Position numbers and translations under genes: made by a program. The notes beneath the pieces are model-generated. The model was not told where the DNA came from, searched no databases, and saw only the letters and a list, made by a program, of their open reading frames with translations. 46,311 bases of DNA from Verrucomicrobiota bacterium (GTDB taxonomy: Bacteria > Verrucomicrobiota > Verrucomicrobiia > Opitutales > UBA953): positions 1 through 46,311 of the forward strand of contig BGOK01000019.1 of the NCBI GenBank assembly GCA_003569205.1, read 5' to 3'. Positions 18,767-25,209 of the stretch are shown here, piece by piece. Position 1 is the first letter of the stretch. The number at the start of each line of letters is the position of its first letter.

Positions 18767-19681
18767 ATGAATAAGTCTGTAAATCTGGTCATCCGCGTTG
18801 TCGGCGTCATCGCCGCGATCGCTGCCTGTGTCTTCGCCTACCTGCTTAAGGGCAAGGTCGACACTGCGATGGTGAACACCGTTTGGACCACGACCGACGT
18901 CGAAATCTTGGCTAACAAGCAGTTCGACCTCCGCATGGTCGACATCAACACCAAGGCCAAGAGCCTCCTGGAAGCCAAGCGCACCAAGATCACCGAGCTC
19001 GAAGGCAACGTGAAGGACCTCAACGCTGACGTCGCCGACAAGAAGCAGAAGATCGAAGGCCTCACCGCCAACGTCACCACCCTCGAAGGCGAACGCGCCG
19101 AGCTCACCCGCAAGCGTGACGAACTCACTGGCCAGCTCACTGAAGCCAACAGCAAGAAAGATTCTCTCACGGCCGAACTCAACTCCGCCAAGGAAGAAAT
19201 CGCCAAGGACAAGGAGAAGATTGCCGCCCTCTTCACGAAGGAGCAGCTCGACGGCGAAATCGCCAAGGCCAACAAGGCTGAGGAAAACCGCAACACGGCG
19301 ACCCAGAAATACGTTCAGCTCTATAACTGGACCGTCGCTACGACCGGCAACAAGCCTCCCTATCCGCGCGACCCTCTCCTCGAAGAAAAGGCTGACACCG
19401 TTCAAATCGAGTTTGGTCCAGAAACCATCAAGACCCGCATCGTGGTCATCGATCCTTCCAAGGGCCTCGTTTCCTTCTCTGTTGGCGAACTCAACGGTAT
19501 CAAGCCCCAGTCTGGTTTCTACGTTCGCGTGAACAACGAGAACATCGGCACGATCCGCGTCGAATCCGTGCAGGCCGCTCTCTCCACTGCGCAGATTCTG
19601 CCTGGTGCGAAGCTCGACCAGTTCACCCGTGGTGGTGTCGTGACCCTGGTGCCTTTCACTGGTAAGATCGCGAATAACTAA
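18767..19681 (+). CDS. membrane-anchored coiled-coil protein, function unknown
   Basis: I do not recognise a named family. The 304-residue product has one N-terminal membrane helix (about 7-27, VIRVVGVIAAIAACVFAYLL). A long coiled coil follows (about 55-180, charged, with heptad-like LEGNVKDLNADVADKKQKIE and repeated EL/L spacing). A globular beta-rich C-terminal part covers about 215-300 and includes VSFSVGELNGIKPQSGFYV. The topology suggests a periplasmic rod tethered to the inner membrane. The C-terminal GIKPQSGFYVRVNNENIGTI loosely resembles the beta-barrel of MreC-like or lipoyl-like domains, but that is a weak inference. It follows pgi by 24 bases with a C-rich, Shine-Dalgarno-free leader and precedes a tiny lipoprotein by 7 bases. 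Confidence 0.75.
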   Translation: MNKSVNLVIRVVGVIAAIAACVFAYLLKGKVDTAMVNTVWTTTDVEILANKQFDLRMVDINTKAKSLLEAKRTKITELEGNVKDLNADVADKKQKIEGLTANVTTLEGERAELTRKRDELTGQLTEANSKKDSLTAELNSAKEEIAKDKEKIAALFTKEQLDGEIAKANKAEENRNTATQKYVQLYNWTVATTGNKPPYPRDPLLEEKADTVQIEFGPETIKTRIVVIDPSKGLVSFSVGELNGIKPQSGFYVRVNNENIGTIRVESVQAALSTAQILPGAKLDQFTRGGVVTLVPFTGKIANN

Positions 19682-19688
19682 GCCGTCC

Positions 19689-19856
19689 ATGCGCTTTCTT
19701 CATGTCCTCGCTGCCGCCCTTGCCCTTATGGGCCTAGTCGGTTGCGAGACGACGGAGAAGCCCATTGATTCGACTTTACCCCAAGCCCAACCCGCCTCCT
19801 GGCAGGGTGGCCTCCCTGGCCTAAACGCTGGGGGCGGTGGGAACGGTTTCCGCTAA
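19689..19856 (+). CDS. tiny lipoprotein, function unknown
   Basis: A 55-residue product with a lipoprotein signal: hydrophobic stretch LHVLAAALALMG and lipobox LVGC with the lipidated Cys at residue 19. The mature part is short, Pro/Gln/Gly-rich and ends in a glycine run (LNAGGGGNGFR). It begins 7 bases after the membrane coiled-coil gene and its stop is followed at once by the rsmI ATG (19858), so the three are probably cotranscribed. The short length is the main reason for doubt. Confidence 0.65.
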   Translation: MRFLHVLAAALALMGLVGCETTEKPIDSTLPQAQPASWQGGLPGLNAGGGGNGFR

Positions 19857-19857
19857 G

Positions 19858-20586
19858 ATGCCTTCGGCCTCCGCAGACGCACACGGGTCGCCTCGTGGAG
19901 CGTCCGGCAGGCTATTGGTCGTCGCTACTCCGCTGGGCAACCTCGGCGACATCACCGAGCGCGCCAAGGCCGAGCTAGCGGCGTGCGATGTCGTCGCTTG
20001 CGAGGACACGCGTGTTACTGGCGGGCTACTCCGCCACCTCGGACTCAACAAGCCGATGCTGGCCTACCACGAGCACAACGAAAAGGAAGTTGCTGTCGAA
20101 CTGGCGGATAAAATCGAGCGCGGTGCCGTCGTTGCCCTTATCACCGATGCCGGCACCCCTGGCATCAGCGACCCCGGCTTCCGCGTCACGCGCGAATGCC
20201 GCCGCCGCAAGCTCATCGTGACGCCGCTACCCGGGCCGTGCGCCATCGTCACGCTCCTCTCCGCCTCTGGCCTGCCGACCAATGCCTTCCGGTTTGTCGG
20301 CTTCCTCGCTCCCAAGACGGCGGCCAGACGTCGCTTCCTCGAAGGTGCGAAGACGGCGGACGAAACCATTGTCCTTCACGAATCCTGCCACCGGATTAGC
20401 GATTTTGCTGACGAGATGCTGGAGATTCTTGGCCCCGAGCGCGTCGTCTGTATCGGCCGTGAATTAACGAAGCTTCATGAGACGATCCGCACGGCGCCTT
20501 TGGCCGAGTTGGTCCCAGCCATGAAGGCGGGGTCGCTCAAAGGGGAGTTCACTGTGGCGATCGCGCCCGTGGGCTTCACGCTGTGA
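19858..20586 (+). CDS. rsmI: 16S rRNA 2'-O-ribose C1402 methyltransferase
   Basis: SAM-dependent tetrapyrrole-methylase-fold enzyme that modifies C1402 of 16S rRNA. I chose ATG 19858, one base after the preceding stop; a GTG at 19837 would overlap the lipoprotein. The 242-residue product shows LLVVATPLGNLGDITERA, then CEDTRVTGGLLRHLG, the signature ALITDAGTPGISDPGF and VTPLPGPCAIVTLLSASG. Late motifs are FVGFLAPK and RELTKLHETI followed by KGEFTVAIAP. Length is slightly below the 286-residue E. coli protein because the C-terminal helical tail is missing, as in many family members. Confidence 0.94.
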   Translation: MPSASADAHGSPRGASGRLLVVATPLGNLGDITERAKAELAACDVVACEDTRVTGGLLRHLGLNKPMLAYHEHNEKEVAVELADKIERGAVVALITDAGTPGISDPGFRVTRECRRRKLIVTPLPGPCAIVTLLSASGLPTNAFRFVGFLAPKTAARRRFLEGAKTADETIVLHESCHRISDFADEMLEILGPERVVCIGRELTKLHETIRTAPLAELVPAMKAGSLKGEFTVAIAPVGFTL

Positions 20587-20635
20587 TTGCATAGCGGGTT
20601 GACCTACCTAGCCCTCCGGCTGCATCCTTGCGGCC

Positions 20636-21247
20636 ATGGCGGGTTTCGACGACAGTCTGGTCCGCGAGTTCTTCGAGGTGAACGGCTTCTTCGTACGCCA
20701 ATCACCCAAGGCCCCTGTGGCCGGAAAACGTAAACGCACCGAAACGGAGGGCGCCGTCTTTTTCCACAACCCCCAGCCGGCGACGCCGAGGGAGCGGGCG
20801 TTCCAACTCTTTGGCGCGGATTTGGTTGGCCTGACCGCTGGCGTGGCCGTTGTCCGCGACTGGCATGGGCAAAAATCTGTGACGCCGACGACGATTCGCC
20901 GGGGGGACTTCCTGGACTTCATCCGCAAGGAAGCCTGCGACGCGGCGAAAGAAGCTTGGGCTAGCCTTCCGGAAGGTGCGGCCGCCCCGGAGGTGAAGAT
21001 CCTCGTCCTGCCGGGCCTACCCTCGCAGGAACCCGCCCGTGCGGAAAGTATCCGGCTCCTCAAGGAAGCGGGCGTCGACCACGTCATCTCTATTCGGACC
21101 ATCGTGGAAAACCTCGTGCAACACGCCGAGACCCCGACCAGCCGCGAGTCACCGACCTTGGCCTTGCTTCGCCTGCTCCGCGTCTACGATATGGTGCGCA
21201 CCACCCAGCTTGAACTCTTCGGTGGCTCCTCCTCTTCTTCCCGGTGA
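20636..21247 (+). CDS. unknown protein with C-terminal QLELF clamp-binding-like motif
   Basis: No family recognised with confidence. The 203-residue product starts at ATG 20636 (MAGFDDSLVREFFEVNGFFV). The N-terminal pattern VREFFEVNGFFVRQ, then FHNPQP, VVRDWHGQ and a helical DFIRKEACDAAKEAW loosely resembles degenerate restriction-endonuclease-like folds, though no clear PD-(D/E)XK set is visible. Near the end, residues 191-195 read QLELF, matching the bacterial sliding-clamp-binding consensus QL(S/D)LF, followed by a flexible GGSSSSSR tail. That placement is typical for clamp-binding peptides, so a link to replication or repair is a reasonable inference. Its stop overlaps the lpxA GTG start by 4 bases, so translation of the two is coupled. 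Confidence 0.6.
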   Translation: MAGFDDSLVREFFEVNGFFVRQSPKAPVAGKRKRTETEGAVFFHNPQPATPRERAFQLFGADLVGLTAGVAVVRDWHGQKSVTPTTIRRGDFLDFIRKEACDAAKEAWASLPEGAAAPEVKILVLPGLPSQEPARAESIRLLKEAGVDHVISIRTIVENLVQHAETPTSRESPTLALLRLLRVYDMVRTTQLELFGGSSSSSR

Positions 21248-22023
21248 TTCACGCTAGCGCCCTAGTCCATCCCACTGCCCAGCTCGACCCAGACGTCGAG
21301 GTCGGGCCGTTCGCCATTATTGAGGCTGGCGTCAAGGTAGGCGCTGGCAGCGTGATTGCCGCGAACGCCATCATCAAGGCTGGGACCAGCCTCGGTGGGC
21401 AAGTCCGCGTCGATCATTTCGCCGTCGTCGGGGGCGACCCCCAGGACCTCTCCTTTGATCGCTCCATCGTTTCTGGCGTACGCATCGGTGACCGCACTGT
21501 CCTTCGCGAACACGTCACCGTGCACCGGGCTACGAAGGCCGGCGCGGTCACGATTATTGGGGCGGACGGCCTGCTCATGGCGGGCGCGCACGTCGCGCAC
21601 GACTGTATCCTTGGCGACCACGTCATCCTCGCGAACGGCTGTATGCTCGGCGGGCACGTCGAAGTCGGCGATCGCGCCTTCATTAGCGGCGGCGTCGCCG
21701 TGCACCAGTTCTGCCGCATCGGTGGCGGCTCGCTGACCTCAGGTAACGCGGTCATCACGGAAGACGTCCCGCCCAACGCATTGGCTTATGGACGTAACGT
21801 TTGCGCCGGCTTGAACCTCATCGGCCTCCGCCGCCGCGGCTTACCGCTCGAGACCGTCACCGAGCTTAAGAAAGCCTACCATCTGGTTTACACCCCAGGT
21901 GGGAATTGTGCGGCCCTCGCGCAAGCGGGCGTGGCGAGCGGCGCTTACCTCAGCGCGGAGGCTTTGGCGTTCCTTAACTTCTTCCTGGGCGGCAAGCGTG
22001 GCCGCTTCATCCAACCCGCATGA
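21244..22023 (+). CDS. lpxA: acyl-ACP--UDP-N-acetylglucosamine O-acyltransferase
   Basis: First enzyme of lipid A synthesis, transferring a hydroxyacyl chain from ACP to UDP-GlcNAc. The 259-residue product begins at GTG 21244 (IHASALVHPTAQLDPDVEVG) inside the stop of the upstream gene. The first two thirds are hexapeptide repeats of a left-handed beta helix (VEVGPFAIIEAGVKVGAGSV and similar). The catalytic His lies in MAGAHVAHDCILGD, followed by CMLGGHVEVGDRAFISGG and HQFCRIG. The helical C-terminal domain has GLNLIGLRRRGL. The gene order lpxA-pdxA is tight (4-base overlap). The other lpx genes are not in the window. Confidence 0.95.
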   Translation: MIHASALVHPTAQLDPDVEVGPFAIIEAGVKVGAGSVIAANAIIKAGTSLGGQVRVDHFAVVGGDPQDLSFDRSIVSGVRIGDRTVLREHVTVHRATKAGAVTIIGADGLLMAGAHVAHDCILGDHVILANGCMLGGHVEVGDRAFISGGVAVHQFCRIGGGSLTSGNAVITEDVPPNALAYGRNVCAGLNLIGLRRRGLPLETVTELKKAYHLVYTPGGNCAALAQAGVASGAYLSAEALAFLNFFLGGKRGRFIQPA

Positions 22024-22922
22024 GCCGTTTACCCCTAGCCCTGACGTGTGGAGACCCTGCGGGCGTGGGCCCCGAGCTCATTGAATCTTGGTTACGAGCG
22101 CACCCAGCGTTGGCCGCCACGGTCGTCCCCATTGGCCCGGCGAAATGGATTGCCCGGCTTGGTCAGGGACAAGTCGTCGGGCCCGCCGATTATGAAGCTC
22201 GGTTAGGTCAGCCGGATACGGCGGGCCAACTGATTGCACTAGAAGCCATGGAACTTGCGGCGCGGGGTACCACGGGCGGACGCTTCAGCGGAGTCGTAAC
22301 TGGTCCCATCAATAAGAAGGGCCTAGCGGATGTTGGTTATACCTTTCCTGGACAGACTGAATTCTTTGCGAACCGGTGGGGTGGTGCGCCCGTCATGGCC
22401 TTTGCTGGCGGAAGGCTCACCGTCGGACTTGCCACGTGGCACATCCCTTTGCACACCGTCGCTACGACGCTCACGAGCGAAGACGTGCGCCGCACCGTTC
22501 TCGCTTTGATTACCCTGCGAAAGAAACTCGGCGATGACCGCCCGCGTATTGCGGTCTGCGGCCTCAACCCGCACGCGGGTGAAGGCGGTCTACTCGGTAC
22601 GGAAGACGACGCCCTCATCCAACCCGTCGTGGAGCGACTGCGGGCGGAAGGGCATGACGTCAGCGGCCCGCTTCCGGGCGACACCGTTTTTCATCGCCAC
22701 CTACAAGGCGAGTTCGACGCCGTCGCGGCGATTTACCATGACCAAGGCTTGGCGCCTTTGAAGACCGTGGACTTCAGCACCGCCGCCAATCTCTCGCTGG
22801 GCCTACGGCACGTCCGGACTAGTCCCGACCATGGCACCGCCTACGACTTGGCGGGGCAAGGCACCGCTGATCGCGGAAGCTTCGATGCGGCGGTACGCCT
22901 CGCGTTCGCGCTCACTGCCTGA
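22020..22922 (+). CDS. pdxA: 4-hydroxythreonine-4-phosphate dehydrogenase
   Basis: NAD-dependent oxidation and decarboxylation step of pyridoxal-5-phosphate synthesis by the DXP-dependent route. The 300-residue product starts at ATG 22020 (MSRLPLALTCGDPAGVGPEL). It has VVTGPINKKGL, then FPGQTEFFA, the metal-binding His sites TWHIPLHTV and YHDQGLAPLKT, and the closing RTSPDHGTAYDLAGQG. ATG overlaps the lpxA stop by 4 bases. Related 4-hydroxy-threonate enzymes (PdxA2) share this fold, but the housekeeping context favours PdxA. The next gene starts within its stop codon. Confidence 0.94.
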   Translation: MSRLPLALTCGDPAGVGPELIESWLRAHPALAATVVPIGPAKWIARLGQGQVVGPADYEARLGQPDTAGQLIALEAMELAARGTTGGRFSGVVTGPINKKGLADVGYTFPGQTEFFANRWGGAPVMAFAGGRLTVGLATWHIPLHTVATTLTSEDVRRTVLALITLRKKLGDDRPRIAVCGLNPHAGEGGLLGTEDDALIQPVVERLRAEGHDVSGPLPGDTVFHRHLQGEFDAVAAIYHDQGLAPLKTVDFSTAANLSLGLRHVRTSPDHGTAYDLAGQGTADRGSFDAAVRLAFALTA

Positions 22923-23722
22923 TGCGCTGGTTCTGGCTAGGGTGTTTCAGTTACTGCGCGGCGGTGAGCGGCGCGGAACCTCCGCATCGCATCGCGAGCT
23001 ACAGCCCAGGCGCCACGCAGACCCTCTTGGACTTAGGTTCCAGCGCACAGATTGTCGCGACCACGCGTTGGTGTCCGCTCCCGAAAACGCATCCTGCCGT
23101 CCGAACCTGCGATGCCTTCAACCCCGACCTAGAGACCTTACTGCAAGCCAAGCCTGACTTGGTAATTCTGCCGCGCTTAGCGAACCCGCTCTGGGCTGAA
23201 CGCTGTACCCGGGCGGGGTTGAAAATTATTATCTTACAGACCGAAGGCCCTGACTCCGTCACACGCGACCTCGAGTTACTGGGTGAAGCCACGCACCAGC
23301 AGGCCGCCGCCAAAGCATTACGCGCTCAGCTGGACCGGCCAGCTGCGAGCGGCCCGAGGACCCTCTTGATTGTATGGGACGGCATGATGGCGGGACCGGA
23401 CGCCTATACGACCCCGGTACTCAAGCAGGCGGGCTTTAAATCCCCTTTACAGGCGGGCACCTGGGTCAAACTCGACTGGGAACTCTTGGTGCAGGCCAAA
23501 CCCGATGCGATTCTCTGGATCGACTCTAAGCCGGAGAATACCCCCATCAGCCCCTCCCAATCCCGCCAAAAGGAATTATCGCAAATCATTGTAGTAAAAG
23601 AACTTAAGTCAGTTAAGACCTCGCAAATCTACGCCACCACGAGTGGGAGCCATTGGTTGCCCGGATCAGGCCTGATTCTAGCCTCAGAGAAACTCACCGA
23701 ACTGAGCAAAGTCCTAAAGTAA
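22922..23722 (+). CDS. BtuF-like periplasmic substrate-binding protein
   Basis: Class III periplasmic binding protein with the helical-backbone fold used for vitamin B12, haem and siderophores. The 266-residue product has a signal peptide (MRWFWLGCFSYCAAVSGAE). The characteristic start of the family follows: RIASYSPGATQTLLDLGSS, then IVATTRWCPLP and the linker boundary LLQAKPDLVILPRLANPLW. The second lobe has GTWVKLDWELLVQAKPDAILW. No permease or ATPase gene is close, so it is orphaned here. B12 is the usual ligand for this subgroup, but this is inference. The ATG shares its first base with the last base of the pdxA stop. Confidence 0.82.
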   Translation: MRWFWLGCFSYCAAVSGAEPPHRIASYSPGATQTLLDLGSSAQIVATTRWCPLPKTHPAVRTCDAFNPDLETLLQAKPDLVILPRLANPLWAERCTRAGLKIIILQTEGPDSVTRDLELLGEATHQQAAAKALRAQLDRPAASGPRTLLIVWDGMMAGPDAYTTPVLKQAGFKSPLQAGTWVKLDWELLVQAKPDAILWIDSKPENTPISPSQSRQKELSQIIVVKELKSVKTSQIYATTSGSHWLPGSGLILASEKLTELSKVLK

Positions 23723-23750
23723 CCTAGGGCTTTTATTCTCTGTGCGGACA

Positions 23751-23779
23751 TTGACAGCCGTGACGAATCTTCCAAATTG
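23751..23779 (+). promoter_or_regulatory. weak promoter candidate for the Cys/Lys repeat gene
   Basis: A perfect TTGACA at 23751-23756 is followed 17 bases later by the A/T-rich AAATTG, a poor -10. It lies in the only non-coding stretch before the gene, and the ATG is 12 bases further on, so the transcript would have a very short leader. Confidence 0.25.
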
Positions 23780-23791
23780 AAATTCTCTCCT

Positions 23792-24292
23792 ATGAACTCC
23801 AAGTTCCTCAAACTCATCCTCACCGCCGCCAGCGTCCTTGCCCTCGCTGCCGTTACTTCCTTCGCCGCCGAACCTGCTAAGAAGGACGGCGAAAAGTGCC
23901 CCTGCCCTTCTGAAAACCCTAAGCCCACCGCGCTAGTCTCGGGTGCCGATTGCCCTAAGAAGTGCGACAAGGACAAGAAGGACGCTCCCGTTGCTCCAGC
24001 CACCGCTCAAGACGCCCCGGCCAAGAAGGATTGCGACAAGTGCCCTTGCCCTTCCGATAAGCCGAAGCCTACCGCAATGCTCTGCGCCGACGAGTGCCCT
24101 AAGAAGTGCGACAAAGACAAGAAGGACGCCCCAGCTGCTCCAGCCACCGCGCTAGTATCTGGCGACGATTGCCCTAAGAAGTGCGACAAGGACAAGAAGG
24201 ACGCTCCAGCTGCTCCAGCCACCGCTGAAGACGCTCCAGCCAAGAAGGACGGCGAAAAGTGCCCCTGCCCTTCTGAAAAGCCAAAGGCCTAA
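23792..24292 (+). CDS. secreted Cys/Lys-rich repeat protein
   Basis: No known family recognised. ATG 23792 opens a clear signal peptide (LILTAASVLALAAVTSFAA, cleavage near residue 26). The mature 140 residues are low complexity: 14 Cys, very many Lys and Asp, no His. Two modules alternate. CPCPS occurs at residues 36-40, 84-88 and 157-161. CPKKCDKDKKDAP(V/A)APAT occurs at 54, 102 and 127. The linkers PKPTAL and EDAPAKKD also recur. In the periplasm the Cys would be disulfide-bonded or bind soft metals (Cu, Zn), as in metallothionein-like proteins; structural or envelope-crosslinking roles are also possible. The gene stands alone, with TTGACA upstream and its own terminator, so it is a monocistronic unit and may be strongly expressed. 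Confidence 0.85.
   Translation: MNSKFLKLILTAASVLALAAVTSFAAEPAKKDGEKCPCPSENPKPTALVSGADCPKKCDKDKKDAPVAPATAQDAPAKKDCDKCPCPSDKPKPTAMLCADECPKKCDKDKKDAPAAPATALVSGDDCPKKCDKDKKDAPAAPATAEDAPAKKDGEKCPCPSEKPKA
23951..24226. repeat. three near-identical 57-base coding repeats
   Basis: Units at 23951-24007, 24095-24151 and 24170-24226 encode CPKKCDKDKKDAPxAPATA. They differ by a few mostly synonymous or Val/Ala changes, and the last two are almost identical. This suggests recent duplication within the gene and a potential for slippage or assembly collapse. Confidence 0.85.
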
Positions 24293-24311
24293 TTCTCTAA
24301 GAGAATTCGAC

Positions 24312-24343
24312 AAAAGGACGAACCTCTGGGTTCGTCCTTTTTT
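24312..24343. terminator. bidirectional Rho-independent terminator
   Basis: A 13-bp stem AAAAGGACGAACC / GGTTCGTCCTTTT with a TCTG loop and flanking A and T runs on both sides. It lies between the convergent Cys/Lys repeat gene and the GmhB-like gene and can serve both. Confidence 0.93.
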
Positions 24344-24347
24344 ATTT

Positions 24348-24896
24348 TCAGAATTTTAGGCCGAGGTCGATCCGGACGAACTCAGGGAAGTCCGCACGTA
24401 ATAAGAATCCCTGGCTTTCCGCGTAAGCGAAATCTTCGGGGCGACCGGCACCACTGCGCACGGCGCAAGAGTGAATGCCGGCGTTCTGACCCGCATCCCA
24501 GTCGGTGATGCGATCGCCGACCATCCAGCAGCGGGCTGGGTCCAGTTGATACTTGGCAATCATCTCCAAAATAAACTGCGGGCTGGGCTTACGATAGATA
24601 GAAGGCTCATCGGGGCGCTCGGGGGCGGCCTTGATTTCCAGGATTCCCGGCGTTGGTAACTCCAGCATTTCCAGCATACGGCGGTTGCAGGCGTGGTATT
24701 GGGCCCAGGTAAATTTACCGCGATTGATACCACTCTGGTTCGTCAAGATGAAGAGACGATACCCGGCCAGTAAACAGGCCTCCAAAGCCTCCTTCACCCC
24801 CGTAATTGGGGCGATTTGATGGACCTCACAGGTGTGATGGTGGTCCGTGATGAGATTTCCGTCCCGATCGAGAAAAAGCGCAGGGGCTAAAGCCAT
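24348..24896 (-). CDS. HAD phosphatase, GmhB-like (histidinol-phosphatase group)
   Basis: HAD-superfamily phosphatase resembling D-glycero-D-manno-heptose-1,7-bisphosphate 7-phosphatase of LPS core synthesis. From ATG 24896 (MALAPALFLDRDGNLITDHH) the product has 182 residues; an ATG four codons upstream is possible. Motif I is LFLDRDGN, motif II ILTNQSGINRG, motif III includes YRKPSP and motif IV MVGDRITDWDAGQNAG. Between motifs II and III the usual Cys/His zinc loop of GmhB is absent; the region reads IKAAPERPDEPSIYRKP with no Cys. Substrate is therefore uncertain: heptose bisphosphate, histidinol phosphate or another sugar phosphate. It is convergent with the Cys/Lys gene and divergent from rpmF. 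Confidence 0.8.
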   Translation of the reverse strand: MALAPALFLDRDGNLITDHHHTCEVHQIAPITGVKEALEACLLAGYRLFILTNQSGINRGKFTWAQYHACNRRMLEMLELPTPGILEIKAAPERPDEPSIYRKPSPQFILEMIAKYQLDPARCWMVGDRITDWDAGQNAGIHSCAVRSGAGRPEDFAYAESQGFLLRADFPEFVRIDLGLKF

Positions 24897-24927
24897 GAAA
24901 AGAGCCAATCCCGCCCTAGTAAGGGTG

Positions 24928-24949
24928 CAAGCCCATGAAAGGGGGCTTG
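24928..24949 (+). promoter_or_regulatory. hairpin in the rpmF leader
   Basis: CAAGCCC at 24928-24934 pairs perfectly with GGGCTTG at 24943-24949 around an 8-base loop, 50 bases upstream of the rpmF start and without a T run. It could be a leader structure controlling rpmF or a chance stem in G-rich sequence. Confidence 0.3.
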
Positions 24950-24998
24950 ACCGAGGGGGGTGGAGGAGTAGAACCGACCCTCATCCCAGCGTAGAACC

Positions 24999-25178
24999 AT
25001 GGCAAATCCGAAACGTAAACAGTCCAAGCGTCGCAGCCGCCTCCGTCGTGGCGCCAACCAGTTCCGCGCTCCTAAGCTCGTGCGTGACGCCGAATCCGGC
25101 GCACTCCGTCGCTCCCACCGCGTCGACCCCACCACGGGGAAGTACCGCGGTCGTCAGGTCCTCGACACCGAGGCCTAA
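24999..25178 (+). CDS. rpmF: 50S ribosomal protein L32
   Basis: Small protein of the large ribosomal subunit. The 59-residue product starts with MANPKRKQSKRRSRLRRGAN, the hallmark of bL32 (xPKrkxSkxRrxxRR), and ends RVDPTTGKYRGRQVLDTEA. The usual CXXC zinc pairs of some L32 proteins are absent, as in many C-minus forms. It heads the widely conserved rpmF-plsX-fabH order and is followed 31 bases later by plsX. No Shine-Dalgarno is seen (GCGTAGAACCATGG). Confidence 0.95.
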   Translation: MANPKRKQSKRRSRLRRGANQFRAPKLVRDAESGALRRSHRVDPTTGKYRGRQVLDTEA

Positions 25179-25209
25179 GCCTCTTTCCCCGGGCCCACGC
25201 TCGTAGCGT

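Noticed and set aside
18593-19690. 365-codon open frame antisense to the coiled-coil gene
   Set aside because: It is the shadow of a lysine/glutamate-rich coiled coil; the plus strand has a signal anchor, coiled coil and good gene spacing.
23951-24226. CRISPR-like array
   Set aside because: The three 57-base repeats are in frame, encode a secreted Cys/Lys protein and have coding spacers of unequal length.
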